From Nitrospinae bacterium bin107 (GTDB lineage Bacteria > UBA8248): a stretch of 64,000 bases of DNA. The DNA lies in NCBI GenBank assembly GCA_002238965.1, contig MPNJ01000005.1, positions 203,427 through 267,426 of the forward strand, read 5' to 3'. The translations under genes and the position numbers were made by a program. Numbering within the stretch: position 1 is the first letter of the stretch; every line of letters begins with the position of its first letter. This document shows, piece by piece, positions 34,423 to 43,018 of the stretch. Under the pieces are notes generated by a model that was not told the origin of the DNA, ran no database searches, and worked only from the letters and a program-made list of their open reading frames with translations.

Positions 34423-34584
34423 ATGGAAGGCAACATCTGGATAGGGTTCATCGTGGTCGTCATCGCGATTGTCGGCTCCCACACCTGGCTTCACAGGGAC
34501 ATCGCCGAACTACGAGAGCGCATGGCGAAACTGGAGGGGACCTTCGAGGGTTTCATGACCTCGCAGCGTAAATCTGCGTACTAG
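34423..34584 (+). CDS. small single-helix membrane protein with coiled coil
   Basis: The 53 aa frame encodes 'IWIGFIVVVIAIVGSHTWLH' (one transmembrane helix), a charged helix 'DIAELRERMAKLEGTFEGFM' and a short tail. Proteins of this design are frequent as uncharacterised small ORFs in related genomes. An in-frame extension to 34228 exists but looks non-coding. The ribosome-binding site is poor, so confidence is modest. It lies between repeat units. Confidence 0.5.
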   Translation: MEGNIWIGFIVVVIAIVGSHTWLHRDIAELRERMAKLEGTFEGFMTSQRKSAY

Positions 34585-34768
34585 CCGGTTCTTCCGCTGC
34601 CATCTTCTTTCAAAATCTTAGAGAAACACGCTGTCTTGAGGGAAGTGTCTGTGCTTACCTGTGTAAGTGGCTTCCCCGAGTGGTGAATTCCAACTGAAGG
34701 AGGAGGAATTCTTCCGCCCGAAGCGGGAGGGACCGCCACCTGCAGGAAAATGAAAGCGCAACACGAAA

Positions 34769-34796
34769 GTAGGGACAGGTCGCGACCTGCCCCTAC
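34769..34796. repeat. dispersed GTAGGGrC palindrome (unit 8)
   Basis: GTAGGGACAGGTCG (34769-34782) is followed directly by CGACCTGCCCCTAC, a nearly perfect 14-base-pair palindrome. It is the cleanest member of the family in this window. Confidence 0.7.
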
Positions 34797-34864
34797 AGAT
34801 TCGGGAAGAAGTTGCTGCCGGTATCACGAACAAAGATCACACTCGATCGGCAGCCGCCTCCTGT

Positions 34865-35341
34865 CTACTCGTCCACTTCCTCGAATTCCGCCGTGTATTC
34901 GACTTCGATGCCGCGCTGCACGCTCTGGCTCGCCGGGCAGCCTTTCTCATGCACGGCGAGGGCGCGCTCGGCGTCTTCGCGCTTTCCCTTGGGGATTCGG
35001 CACTTGTATTTGACCTTGATTTTCGTGACCAGGGCCATGCCGTCCACGTTCTCGATGATGCCTTCGACTTCAGCCACCAGGTTGTCGGGGCTGCTCTTTA
35101 TCCCGCGCGCATCCAGCGCGCCTCCCATATTGCCCGTCAGTCAGCCGGCGACGGCGGCCGCGAGGTGATCCAGCGTGGCCGGACGCTCCTCCTCGGGTTC
35201 CGCCTTGTAGAAGTTCTTGATGCCCCCGTGGATGCCGTAGGGGATCGGCTCGTCGGGGAAGGCGTCGAGGTAGCCCGTCTTCATGCCCCTGCCGGGCTCC
35301 TTGACGATGCGGGCCTTGGTGACGTGAATGACTTCACCCAT
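34865..35341 (-). CDS. OsmC-like selenoprotein (Sec67)
   Basis: Two minus-strand frames, 35341-35141 and 35128-34865, are in the same register and are separated only by a TGA (35143-35141) plus four sense codons. Read through, the 158 aa protein has the OsmC fold pattern, with the join 'HLAAAVAG-U-LTGNMGGALDARG'. The U sits where OsmC/Ohr-type proteins have their catalytic Cys in a 'xxCLTxTL' helix. 'NLVAEVEGIIENVDG' and 'VHEKGCPASQSVQRGIE' complete the domain with the second Cys. OsmC-like selenoproteins are known and are thiol-peroxidase-like. AAAAGGAG lies 6 nt before the ATG. A hairpin follows the TGA. Together with selD it supports active Sec insertion. Confidence 0.9.
35105..35143 (-). 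promoter_or_regulatory. Sec UGA and candidate bacterial SECIS hairpin in the OsmC-like gene
   Basis: On the coding strand, 19 nt after the TGA, GCGCGC (35121-35116) pairs with GCGCGC (35110-35105) around a UGGAU loop. Position and guanines in the loop match bacterial SECIS elements. The selD hairpin also has a GGA loop. Function is inferred. Confidence 0.68.
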
Positions 35342-35439
35342 CTTGCGCTCCTTTTCGTGATGAGGTTTCGAAAAAATTCCTTGATTGATTCGACACCCGA
35401 GAGTAGCACCCCGCCGGGGCGAGGGGAACTCTCCGGGTC

Positions 35440-36348
35440 CTACATGATAACGACGATGGTGCCTGCAACGGTCAAAAGCGCGCCCAGGACGAGCCGGGGC
35501 GTGATGTTCTCCATCTCGCGCAGGAATAGCCAGCCGAGCGCCAACACGATGAGCGGCTGGGCGGAGATGATGGCCGTTACGCGTACGGCCAGCGTGTGGA
35601 CGAACGCGAAGTTATAGAGCGGCACGGCGATCGCCTGGCACGCGGCTGCGGCGAAAATCCACCTCCACGCCGAAGCGGGGATGGGGCCGCGCGATTCCTC
35701 GCCCCTGCTCAGCGCCATCAGCATCGAGGCCGTGGCGGCCCCCACCCATAGTGCGATCGCGGCGGTGGCGAGCGGGTGGAGGTTCAGGGACGCTTTCTTG
35801 AAGAAGACGGCGGCCACGCCCCAGAGTAGCGAGGTGACGCCGGCGGAGATCCAGCCGAACAGTTTCCATTTCGCGTTCTGGGCTTCGGTTTCCGGCTCCT
35901 GGGATGGTTCGGCCTGAACGATGAGCGTGATGCCGACAAGAAGAATCGCGAGGCCGGTGAATATGGAAATCGTCGGCGTCTCTCCCAGCATGAACGACGC
36001 CCCGACCGCCGTGACGACGGGATAGGTAAGCGCGATGGGTATGGAGCGGTTGGGCCCGATGCGGTGAATGGCGCGGTAGTAAAACGAACGCGATATGCCG
36101 ATGTGGAAAAAGCCCGCCAGGAAGGCGAACGCCAGTGTGGTCGCTGTGACGCCCCGAAAATCCTCCGCGGAGATGAAGAATATGGCGATGAGCGTCACGA
36201 GGGCCGCGTTCACGCTCGTCATGGCGGCGGTGACCTTGAGGACGGGCGCGTTCATGAGCGCGCGCTTGATGAAATAGACGAACACCGCCCAGGAAGTCGA
36301 GGCGATCGAGGCGAGCAATACGCCGTAGGCGTTCGATTCGAGGTTCAT
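35440..36348 (-). CDS. EamA-family (DMT) transporter
   Basis: The 302 aa protein has ten hydrophobic helices in two EamA repeats; the second repeat starts near residue 165 ('FGWISAGVTSLLWGVAAVFF'). Typical segments are 'ALTYPVVTAVGASFMLGETP' and 'SAQPLIVLALGWLFLREMEN', the repeated helix-loop that ends each half in this superfamily. These inner-membrane carriers export amino acids, nucleotide-like or other metabolites. It lies on the same strand as the OsmC-like gene (98 bp apart) and the methyltransferase gene (63 bp upstream). Confidence 0.9.
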   Translation of the reverse strand: MNLESNAYGVLLASIASTSWAVFVYFIKRALMNAPVLKVTAAMTSVNAALVTLIAIFFISAEDFRGVTATTLAFAFLAGFFHIGISRSFYYRAIHRIGPNRSIPIALTYPVVTAVGASFMLGETPTISIFTGLAILLVGITLIVQAEPSQEPETEAQNAKWKLFGWISAGVTSLLWGVAAVFFKKASLNLHPLATAAIALWVGAATASMLMALSRGEESRGPIPASAWRWIFAAAACQAIAVPLYNFAFVHTLAVRVTAIISAQPLIVLALGWLFLREMENITPRLVLGALLTVAGTIVVIM

Positions 36349-36411
36349 TTCAGCAGAAGCGCGCAGGCGGATGCGCCGTGCGGCTGGGCCTTCGGGATGT
36401 GGCCAACGACG

Positions 36412-37035
36412 TTATTTGTCGGAATTGATGCAGAGCACCGCGCGCCAATAATCAAAAATGTTCACGCGCTCCTGGCGTTCGAGTGTCAGGTTGTTCGCCT
36501 CGAGCAGGGGCTCCAGGTCCAGAGTGGTCTCCCAGCCGAATTTCTTGCAGACCCCGTTGATGAGTTCTTCGAATTTGGCCAGCAGGAATTTCTTGCTCTT
36601 GAAATGGTTGATGAAGACGACGCGCCCGCCCGGCTTGCACACGCGGCAGATTTCCGAGACGACCTTGTGCGGATCGGGGGCGGCGCTCACCACGTAGCAG
36701 GCGGTGACGCAGTCGAAGGTGTTGTCCTCATACGCCATGTTCTGCGCGTCCATCACGGCGAGTTCGACGTTTTTGAGGCTCATCTTGTGGACTTTCTCTT
36801 TCGCTTTCTCGAGCATTTTCGAAGAGATGTCGATGGCGATGATCTCCGAAGTCGACGGGTAAAGGGGCAGGGAGAGCCCGGTGCCCACGCCCACTTCGAG
36901 CAGCTTCTCGCCCGGCTGGAGGTCGAGCATGTCCACACCGACGTTTCGGCCTTCATGGAACACGTCCTTGAAGACGAGGTCGTAGAATTTGCCCCAGCGA
37001 TCATATATCTTGATGACAGAGTCGGGTGATTCCAC
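36412..37035 (-). CDS. class I SAM-dependent methyltransferase (PmtA/UbiE-like)
   Basis: The 207 aa protein has SAM-binding motif I 'LLEVGVGTGLSLPLYP', the acidic 'IIAIDISSKMLEKAKEKV' and motif 'NTFDCVTACYVVSAAPDP', then 'CKPGGRVVFINHF'. The pattern resembles phospholipid N-methyltransferases (PmtA) and UbiE. GTG 37035 is preferred because GAGG lies 8 nt upstream and homology starts right there ('SPDSVIKIYDRWGKFYDLVF'); the frame is open 60 codons further without conserved content. It diverges from the enoyl-CoA hydratase gene. The lipid-methylation role is inference. Confidence 0.85.
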   Translation of the reverse strand: MESPDSVIKIYDRWGKFYDLVFKDVFHEGRNVGVDMLDLQPGEKLLEVGVGTGLSLPLYPSTSEIIAIDISSKMLEKAKEKVHKMSLKNVELAVMDAQNMAYEDNTFDCVTACYVVSAAPDPHKVVSEICRVCKPGGRVVFINHFKSKKFLLAKFEELINGVCKKFGWETTLDLEPLLEANNLTLERQERVNIFDYWRAVLCINSDK

Positions 37036-37238
37036 TATGCATCCCTCAATCAAGTATCCGCGCCCGCAACTGCACGGAATCCGGTGGGCGAAAGCCGCAC
37101 AATGCGTCAGAACGTCCGGCAAAATTCCCGGATGAAGCGATTCCCTTTCTTCCAACTTCGGAAGATATGCCATATTGTAAGAAAAAATGGAAATTTTTTC
37201 CAGATCAATCGGCAATGATGTTAACGGGAGAACAGGAT

Positions 37239-38024
37239 ATGGTGTGGAAAACCATCGGTTTCGAGGAAGAAAACGGCTTGGCCCTGGTGCGGCTCAATCG
37301 TCCCGAAGCGCTGAACGCGCTCGACCTGCAGATGGCGCAGGACCTGTACGAGGTGTGCGAGCGATGCTGCGAACCCGATATCCGCGCGATGGTTCTGAGC
37401 GGGGCGGGACGCGCCTTCTGCGCGGGCGGGGATCTCAAGGAAATCGAGGGGCGTATCCGGGCGGGCGAGAGGATGGAGGAGTTCCTCTGGCCGGATTATC
37501 AGAAATCGCTCGCAAAACTCTACGAAGTTCGCTGTCCGACGATAGCGGCTGTCCATGGTTTCGCCGTAGGCGCAGGATGTGATATCGCTTTGGCCTGCGA
37601 CATCCGTCTGGCGGGCGCAGGCGCTTCGTTCGGTCAGGTGTACTCCAGGGTCGGACTCGTCCCCGATTGCGGGGGCACGTTTTTCCTGCCCCGCGTCGTG
37701 GGAAGCGCGAAAGCCCTGGAGTTGATTTTGACGGGTGACGTCATCGACGCGGAGGCGGCGCTCTCAATCGGCCTCGTCCGCTCGGTTCATAACGACGACG
37801 CGCTCATGGAAGAGGCAATAGCTCTTGGGCGAAGGCTCGCAGAAGGCCCCTCGGTTGCGCTGCGCGCGGCGAAAAAGCTGATTCGCTCCTCAGGCGGCCT
37901 GGACGTAGCGACGGCGCTTCGCGCGGAGGCGGGCGCGCAGGCCGAGACGGTCGCCAGCCTCGATTTTCAGGAAGGAATCGCCGCTTTTCTGGAGAAAAGA
38001 AAACCCGGGTTCCAGGGTAAGTGA
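37239..38024 (+). CDS. enoyl-CoA hydratase/isomerase family protein
   Basis: The 261 aa crotonase-fold protein has 'LNRPEALNALDLQMAQDLYE', the oxyanion-hole segments 'SGAGRAFCAGGDLKE' and 'VHGFAVGAGCDIALACDIRL', and 'FSRVGLVPDCGG'-like 'YSRVGLVPDCGGTFFLPRVV'. In that last segment the second catalytic Glu of classical hydratases is Asp, so hydratase activity is uncertain and an isomerase-type reaction is possible. ATG 37239 has GGGAG 8 nt upstream; the longer frame from 37026 is not conserved. It runs divergently from the methyltransferase gene. Confidence 0.88.
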   Translation: MVWKTIGFEEENGLALVRLNRPEALNALDLQMAQDLYEVCERCCEPDIRAMVLSGAGRAFCAGGDLKEIEGRIRAGERMEEFLWPDYQKSLAKLYEVRCPTIAAVHGFAVGAGCDIALACDIRLAGAGASFGQVYSRVGLVPDCGGTFFLPRVVGSAKALELILTGDVIDAEAALSIGLVRSVHNDDALMEEAIALGRRLAEGPSVALRAAKKLIRSSGGLDVATALRAEAGAQAETVASLDFQEGIAAFLEKRKPGFQGK

Positions 38025-38081
38025 CCGTCCCCGGCGATTCGGACCGGCGCCTCATCGTCATATAAAGGAAGCTTCTCGGGT

Positions 38082-39044
38082 ATGGAAGCATATTTCGCGA
38101 GTTTTCCCATCTGGGCGAACTTTCTCTTTTTCGCTGCGGGCCTCTTCATTATCACGAAAGGCGCCGACTGGTTCACCGACGGCGCAGTGGGAGTCGCCGA
38201 GATCACGGGGATTCCCAAAGTGATCGTCGGCGCCACCCTGGTGAGTCTGGCGACGACGGCTCCCGAATTCAGCGTTTCCGTCATCGCTGCCTGGCTGGAA
38301 CATCCAGCCACGTCCGTGGGCAATGCGGTCGGTTCCACCATCTGCAACATCGGACTTATCCTGGCGGTGGCGTTCCTGCTCGAGCCCGTGTCCCTGGCCC
38401 GGGAAGATGTTCTGCCGAAAGGGCTCTTCATGCTGATGATGGGCGTGTTGCTCCTTACCCTGGGCTGGGACGGAAAAATCGCCCGCGTGGAGGGCGTGGT
38501 CCTGTTCGTTTTTGTGCCTGTTTATCTGTGGTTCACCATGAAGCGGGCGACGTGGACGGATTTCGATATCGGGAGTGCGGTGACGGACCGGGAAAAGCAG
38601 CATGTCGGGCTGCTGTTCATCGCCGGATCGATCGCGGTCGTTTTCGGCAGCATTCTGCTCGTTCAGAACGCGGTGCATCTGGCCCGCGCCATGGGCGTCC
38701 CTGAACTCATCATTGCCCTCACGCTCGTGGCCATCGGCACCTCGCTGCCCGAATTGATCACGGCCGTTTCCGCATCCTTGAGCGGTCACGGGGATATGGC
38801 CGTCGGTAATGTGCTGGGAGCGAATGTACTGAACATCGCGTGGGTACTGGGCGGGGCGTCCCTCATCACTCCCTTGGGGATAGAGCACCAATCGTTCGTC
38901 CTGGATTTTCCATTCATGCTCTTGATGATGGTTTTGTTCGTGTTTTTTGCCGTATGGAGACGCAGACTGGGGAGCAGCGCAGGGCTGATGTTCCTTGCGG
39001 GATATGTATGCTATCTGGTGCTGATGTTCGCCTATTTTGTCTGA
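38082..39044 (+). CDS. calcium/sodium antiporter (CaCA family)
   Basis: The 320 aa membrane protein has about ten helices and two inverted alpha-repeats: 'VGATLVSLATTAPEFSVSVI' near residue 50 and 'ALTLVAIGTSLPELITAVSA' near residue 210. The Glu residues in 'APE' and 'LPE' bind the cation. This is the YrbG/CaCA exchanger layout, which extrudes Ca2+ in exchange for Na+ or H+. It lies 57 bp after the enoyl-CoA hydratase-like gene and may be cotranscribed, although the functions are unrelated. Confidence 0.92.
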   Translation: MEAYFASFPIWANFLFFAAGLFIITKGADWFTDGAVGVAEITGIPKVIVGATLVSLATTAPEFSVSVIAAWLEHPATSVGNAVGSTICNIGLILAVAFLLEPVSLAREDVLPKGLFMLMMGVLLLTLGWDGKIARVEGVVLFVFVPVYLWFTMKRATWTDFDIGSAVTDREKQHVGLLFIAGSIAVVFGSILLVQNAVHLARAMGVPELIIALTLVAIGTSLPELITAVSASLSGHGDMAVGNVLGANVLNIAWVLGGASLITPLGIEHQSFVLDFPFMLLMMVLFVFFAVWRRRLGSSAGLMFLAGYVCYLVLMFAYFV

Positions 39045-39149
39045 GGGCCTCCGGCGCGGATAAAATAATTTTCTCTCAGCGCCGTTTGCCGGTATATTAA
39101 AGGTTGATTTTCTGGATTGTTCTCGAGGTTCGCAGGGAAAGGGAATGAG

Positions 39150-40004
39150 ATGGACATGAAGAGGATATTCACGCTGCTGGCGGCGGTTTTGTTTTTCGGT
39201 GGCCCGGACGCGGAAGGGGCGAGTCAGAAAACCAATCCCTCCATGAAAGATATGGAACAGGTCGTCATCGAGGTGAACGAGCAGAAAATCACACTGGGGG
39301 AAATTGAAGCGAGGCTCGGTCGATTCGCTCCCGCCGTACGGATCCGTATCCGCAAGAACAAGGGGCAGTTCCTCGAAGGTCTGGTTCAGGGGGAACTTCT
39401 GTACCAGGAAGCGGTTCGCCGGAAAATCGACGAATCTCCCGAGATTCAGAAAAGGATCGCGCGATTGAAGCGAAGGCTCGTCATTGAGGAGTTCGTGAGG
39501 CAGGGCGCCGGGACGACGGCCACGACAGATCGGCAGTTGCGCGATTTCTTCCTCGCCAACAAGGAACGGTTCCGCCGCAAGGAGTCGGTCACACTGGCCC
39601 ACATCGTTCTCAAAACCGAGGAGGATGCGTGGGACGCCGTCGCGGAACTCAGAAAAGGGACGCCTTTTGCACAGGTGGCGAGGCGGCGCTCCATCTTTGA
39701 GGGCACGCGTGATTCGGGCGGGGTGATGGGCACGGCCGTGCGGGGCGCGCTGGAGAAAGCGCTTGAGGACGTGGCGTTCAAACTGCCCATCGGCCAGCCG
39801 AGCGAACCGATTCGCACTTCCGTCGGCTGGCAGGTGATACGAGTGCTCGAACGCGTCAATGCCGCCGACGCGAAGTTTGAGGACGTCAAGGAGGACGTAA
39901 GGCTCGTTTATTCCGAACTCAAACGAAGCGAGAACTACAAGGCGCTGCTCAGGCGCTTACGCGAAGGAGCGAAGGTAAAAGTTCACACAGATCGGTTCAA
40001 ATAG
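39150..40004 (+). CDS. exported peptidyl-prolyl isomerase, parvulin/SurA-type
   Basis: The 284 aa product begins with a signal peptide ('IFTLLAAVLFFGGPDAEGA'). It has an N-terminal helical chaperone-like domain (residues 40-150) and a C-terminal parvulin rotamase domain: 'ESVTLAHIVLKTEEDAWDAV', 'KGTPFAQVARRRS', 'DSGGVMG' and 'IRTSVGWQVIRVLE'. It should help fold exported proteins in the periplasm, like SurA or PrsA. Start 39150 (or 39156) has AAAGGGA upstream. It is followed by an AT-rich, structured gap before dcd. Confidence 0.9.
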   Translation: MDMKRIFTLLAAVLFFGGPDAEGASQKTNPSMKDMEQVVIEVNEQKITLGEIEARLGRFAPAVRIRIRKNKGQFLEGLVQGELLYQEAVRRKIDESPEIQKRIARLKRRLVIEEFVRQGAGTTATTDRQLRDFFLANKERFRRKESVTLAHIVLKTEEDAWDAVAELRKGTPFAQVARRRSIFEGTRDSGGVMGTAVRGALEKALEDVAFKLPIGQPSEPIRTSVGWQVIRVLERVNAADAKFEDVKEDVRLVYSELKRSENYKALLRRLREGAKVKVHTDRFK

Positions 40005-40044
40005 TCCGTCGGACGACCGGCATCGTTTTCTATTCACATTTTTT

Positions 40045-40104
40045 CCACAATTTCTCCTCCGAATATCCCCGGCTCTTCCACGGCCTATCCACAAGAAATT
40101 GTGG
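40045..40104. promoter_or_regulatory. inverted repeat CCACAATTTCT / AGAAATTGTGG
   Basis: The 11 bp arms (40045-40055 and 40094-40104) are perfect and 38 bp apart. A TTGACG at 40123-40128 with a weak -10 near 40146-40153 follows, so this may be an operator upstream of the dcd promoter. The 405 bp gap 40005-40409 also holds ATCTGGGGG (40262-40270) mirrored by CCCCCAGAT (40294-40302), a hairpin in the presumed dcd leader. No gene is supported in the gap. Confidence 0.5.
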
Positions 40105-40409
40105 TTTTGAGCAAAATAATTATTGACGCGGCACTATATCTTGTGGCTAAATTATTTTTCTCGAAACATGGAGGTTTAAGCGATTGCCAAGCGCGTCTCT
40201 CGTTTTCGGACCGGAGAAACGCTTGTCGGGTCGCCCCCGTTTCGGGCGGACAGGGGCGACCATCTGGGGGTGGGGGGAGTTGGTCTCCTCTCGCCCCCAG
40301 ATATTATATGTCCGGGAATTTCACCCCCGAAATCTCGTGCATCGATCGTTTTCGGTTTTGGCTGGAATCCGGAATTTCACGAAGTGCCCCGGGAGGCGAG
40401 GTGCACGCG

Positions 40410-40964
40410 ATGTCGATCAAATCGGACAAGTGGATAACGAAGATGTCGCGCGAGCACGGGATGATCGAGCCCTTCGAGGACAAACAGGTGCGCGAGGGGG
40501 CCATCTCCTACGGCGTCTCTTCTTACGGCTACGACATCCGCATTGCCGATGAGTTCATGATTTTCACGAACGTGAACTCGACCATCGTGGATCCAAAGAA
40601 TTTCGACGAGCGCTCGCTCGTCAAAGTGAAGGCCGACACCTGCATCATCCCGCCGAATTCCTTCGCCCTGGCCAAGACGGTGGAATATTTTCGCATCCCC
40701 AGAAGCGTGCTCACCGTCTGCGTCGGCAAGAGCACCTATGCGCGCTGCGGCATCATCGTCAACGTTACGCCCTTCGAACCCGAGTGGGAGGGCTTCGTCA
40801 CCCTCGAAGTTTCGAACACCACGCCCCTGCCCGCCAAGATATATGCGAACGAGGGCATCGCGCAGGTCCTGTTCTTCGAGAGCGACGAGGAGTGCGAGAC
40901 CTCCTACGCCGACAAGAAGGGCAAGTACCAGAAACAACAGGGCCTCACCCTGGCGAAGCTGTAG
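40410..40964 (+). CDS. dcd: dCTP deaminase
   Basis: The 184 aa enzyme converts dCTP to dUTP, the main route to dTMP in many bacteria. It shows '[18 protein letters not shown]', '[20 protein letters not shown]', '[20 protein letters not shown]' and '[17 protein letters not shown]', covering the trimeric dCTP deaminase core with the catalytic Glu. Start 40410 has GAGG 8 nt upstream. The long open frame from 40101 upstream is non-coding by appearance and holds structured leader elements. It begins the core-gene half of the window. Confidence 0.95.
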   Translation: MSIKSDKWITKMSREHGMIEPFEDKQVREGAISYGVSSYGYDIRIADEFMIFTNVNSTIVDPKNFDERSLVKVKADTCIIPPNSFALAKTVEYFRIPRSVLTVCVGKSTYARCGIIVNVTPFEPEWEGFVTLEVSNTTPLPAKIYANEGIAQVLFFESDEECETSYADKKGKYQKQQGLTLAKL

Positions 40965-41255
40965 GGGTCAATCGCGACAGATGATAGAGCGATTGACGAG
41001 ACCGGGAAGGGAGCGATTGCTCTTTGTTATGTCATGCAGCCCCTCCTTCCTCTGTCGGAGTTGACCTAAACCTCATCAGCCTTCGCTACTGAGGGCGCGG
41101 CTTCTGCGGTTTTCCGCTCCCCGAACCCCTTGTTTTCTTTTTACTTTCGTGTTTCGCGCTTTGATGTTTCGCGCTCCTGTTGTAAGATGCTCCCATACAA
41201 CCCGCCCGTGAAGCGGACTCTCCTGCTTCATCGGAATTCACGGAGGGCGTCCTCG

Positions 41256-41741
41256 GTGCCCCAGGAACTCTCTCATATCGATGAGCAGGGCCGCGCCCGC
41301 ATGGTGGACGTCGGGGACAAGGAGGTCACCCGCCGCGAGGCCGTGGCGCGCGGCCGCCTGGAGATGGCGCCCGAAACTTTGCGCTTGATTCTCGAAGGAG
41401 ACCTGCCCAAGGGGGACGTGCTGGGCACGGCGCGCATCGCAGGCGTGATGGCGGCCAAGCAGTGCGCGAACCTCATCCCGATGTGTCATCCGCTGCGAAT
41501 ATCGAGCGTGGAAATTGACTTCTCGGCGGATGAGCCGCTCGGCCTGTTGCGCATCGAGGTCAAAGTGCGCGCGCGGGACAGAACGGGCGTGGAGATGGAA
41601 GCCCTGACGGCCGTGAGCGTGGCCGGCCTGACAGTCTACGACATGTGCAAGGCGGTGGATAAGGGCATGGTGCTCTCGGATGTTCGGCTGGTGATGAAAT
41701 CGGGCGGGAAGAGCGGAGATTTCATTCTGGACGAAGAGTAG
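41256..41741 (+). CDS. moaC: cyclic pyranopterin monophosphate synthase MoaC
   Basis: The 161 aa enzyme acts in molybdenum-cofactor synthesis, forming cyclic pyranopterin monophosphate. Hallmarks are 'GRARMVDVGDKEVTRREAVA', 'KQCANLIPMCHPLRISSVEI' and 'GVEMEALTAVSVAGLTVYDM'. GTG 41256 is chosen: GGAGG lies 9 nt upstream and typical MoaC length follows. It fits with the molybdoenzyme encoded at 28098. No other moa gene is in the window. The 291 bp before it holds no gene. Confidence 0.95.
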   Translation: MPQELSHIDEQGRARMVDVGDKEVTRREAVARGRLEMAPETLRLILEGDLPKGDVLGTARIAGVMAAKQCANLIPMCHPLRISSVEIDFSADEPLGLLRIEVKVRARDRTGVEMEALTAVSVAGLTVYDMCKAVDKGMVLSDVRLVMKSGGKSGDFILDEE

Positions 41742-41887
41742 TCATTTTATAGCGTCTTGTTCTCGGGGAGACAGCGCGCCTGACCCGCTTTGGCCCTTTT
41801 CCCGGCGCTGCGGGCAACAAGCCTGGAGCCCGGCGCTTCACTCTCGGACGTGAATTGGATTCCGCCGGAAATTATGACGAAACAAAG

Positions 41888-41897
41888 CTGCTATAAT
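41888..41897 (+). promoter_or_regulatory. extended -10 promoter before the PIN-TRAM gene
   Basis: TGCTATAAT is an extended -10 element with a perfect TATAAT at 41892-41897, 42 bp upstream of the ATG. No good -35 is present, as is usual for this type. Confidence 0.6.
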
Positions 41898-41938
41898 ATT
41901 CCATGGCAAATGAATAAGATGTTTCGGGGGAAACATAA

Positions 41939-43018
41939 ATGAAAGAGACCACAAAAAAGATTTCGATAGAGACGATACCTCAGGAGAAAAGGGCGGATTC
42001 AAACCGCCTGGGCTTGATTCTGGGCGCTCTGTTCATCATCCTCTGCGGCGTCATGGGAGGAGCGCTCGGCGAAGCTCTGGGCGTGGCGAGCCGCGTGGCC
42101 GGCATGGCCGCGGGCGCTTTGGCGGGCGTTGCGCTGCTGGCGCTCGCAAGGGAGCTCGGCAAGCTCAAGGTAGGCGTTCTGGCGGGCGGGGCCGCGGGCC
42201 TGCTCTTCGGCCTGCTGGCCGCCCTGCTGCTGTGCGCTCTCATCGGCGAGGCGTTTCCGCAGAACGTCCGTCCCCTGGCGGGCGCTTTCGTCGGCTTGCT
42301 TTTCAGCTGTATGGGTGTTTTTCTCGGTTCGGCGGCGGGAAGCCTGTATTCACCGCCTCTTCCCGCTAAGGGAAAAGACGCGGGCGCCAAGAAGCACCAT
42401 CACGCCATGATTCTCGATACCAGCGTCATCATCGACGGACGCATTGCCGATATTTGCGAGGCGGGCTTCGTGGAAGGTCCGATGGTGGTGCCCCAGTTCG
42501 TACTCAAGGAGTTGCAGCAGATAGCGGACTCGTCCGACTCCCTGAAGCGAAACCGGGGGCGCCGTGGCCTCGACGTGCTCCAGCGGATTCAGCAGAACCA
42601 GGATCTCGACATCGACATCATTGAGACCGACTTCCCCCGCGTGAAGGAGGTGGACACCAAGCTCGTGCTCCTGGGAAAGGAGATATGCGGGAAGGTGATG
42701 ACCAACGATTTCAACTTGAATAAGGTGGCCGAGCTTCAAGGGGTGCGGGTTCTCAACATCAACGAGTTGGCCAACGCGGTGAAGCCGGTCGTTCTTCCTG
42801 GTGAGGACATGAGCGTGTTCGTCATCAAGGAGGGTAAAGAGCATAACCAGGGCGTCGGATATCTCGACGATGGAACGATGGTGGTGGTGGACAATGCCAA
42901 GGGCCGTATCGGCGAGCAGATTCCCGTCTCCGTGACGAGTGTCCTGCAGACGACAGCCGGGCGTATGATTTTTACGAAAATACGAGATGAAGCCGAACTA
43001 TCGCAAACCGGCGCTTAA
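41939..43018 (+). CDS. PIN and TRAM domain membrane protein (YacL-like)
   Basis: The 359 aa protein has about four N-terminal transmembrane helices (residues 25-140). A PIN nuclease-like domain with acidic residues follows ('[20 protein letters not shown]', '[14 protein letters not shown]'), and a C-terminal TRAM-like domain ('[20 protein letters not shown]'). This is the YacL architecture, conserved next to ispD in many bacteria, as here, where ispD overlaps by 32 bp. The cytosolic PIN domain may cleave RNA; its physiological role is unsettled. Confidence 0.9.
   Translation: MKETTKKISIETIPQEKRADSNRLGLILGALFIILCGVMGGALGEALGVASRVAGMAAGALAGVALLALARELGKLKVGVLAGGAAGLLFGLLAALLLCALIGEAFPQNVRPLAGAFVGLLFSCMGVFLGSAAGSLYSPPLPAKGKDAGAKKHHHAMILDTSVIIDGRIADICEAGFVEGPMVVPQFVLKELQQIADSSDSLKRNRGRRGLDVLQRIQQNQDLDIDIIETDFPRVKEVDTKLVLLGKEICGKVMTNDFNLNKVAELQGVRVLNINELANAVKPVVLPGEDMSVFVIKEGKEHNQGVGYLDDGTMVVVDNAKGRIGEQIPVSVTSVLQTTAGRMIFTKIRDEAELSQTGA

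Noticed and set aside
40041..40100. TTTTCCACA and CTATCCACA as DnaA boxes marking an origin
   Set aside because: Only two imperfect matches, both explained by the CCACAATTTCT inverted repeat; no dnaA/dnaN or GC-skew evidence here.
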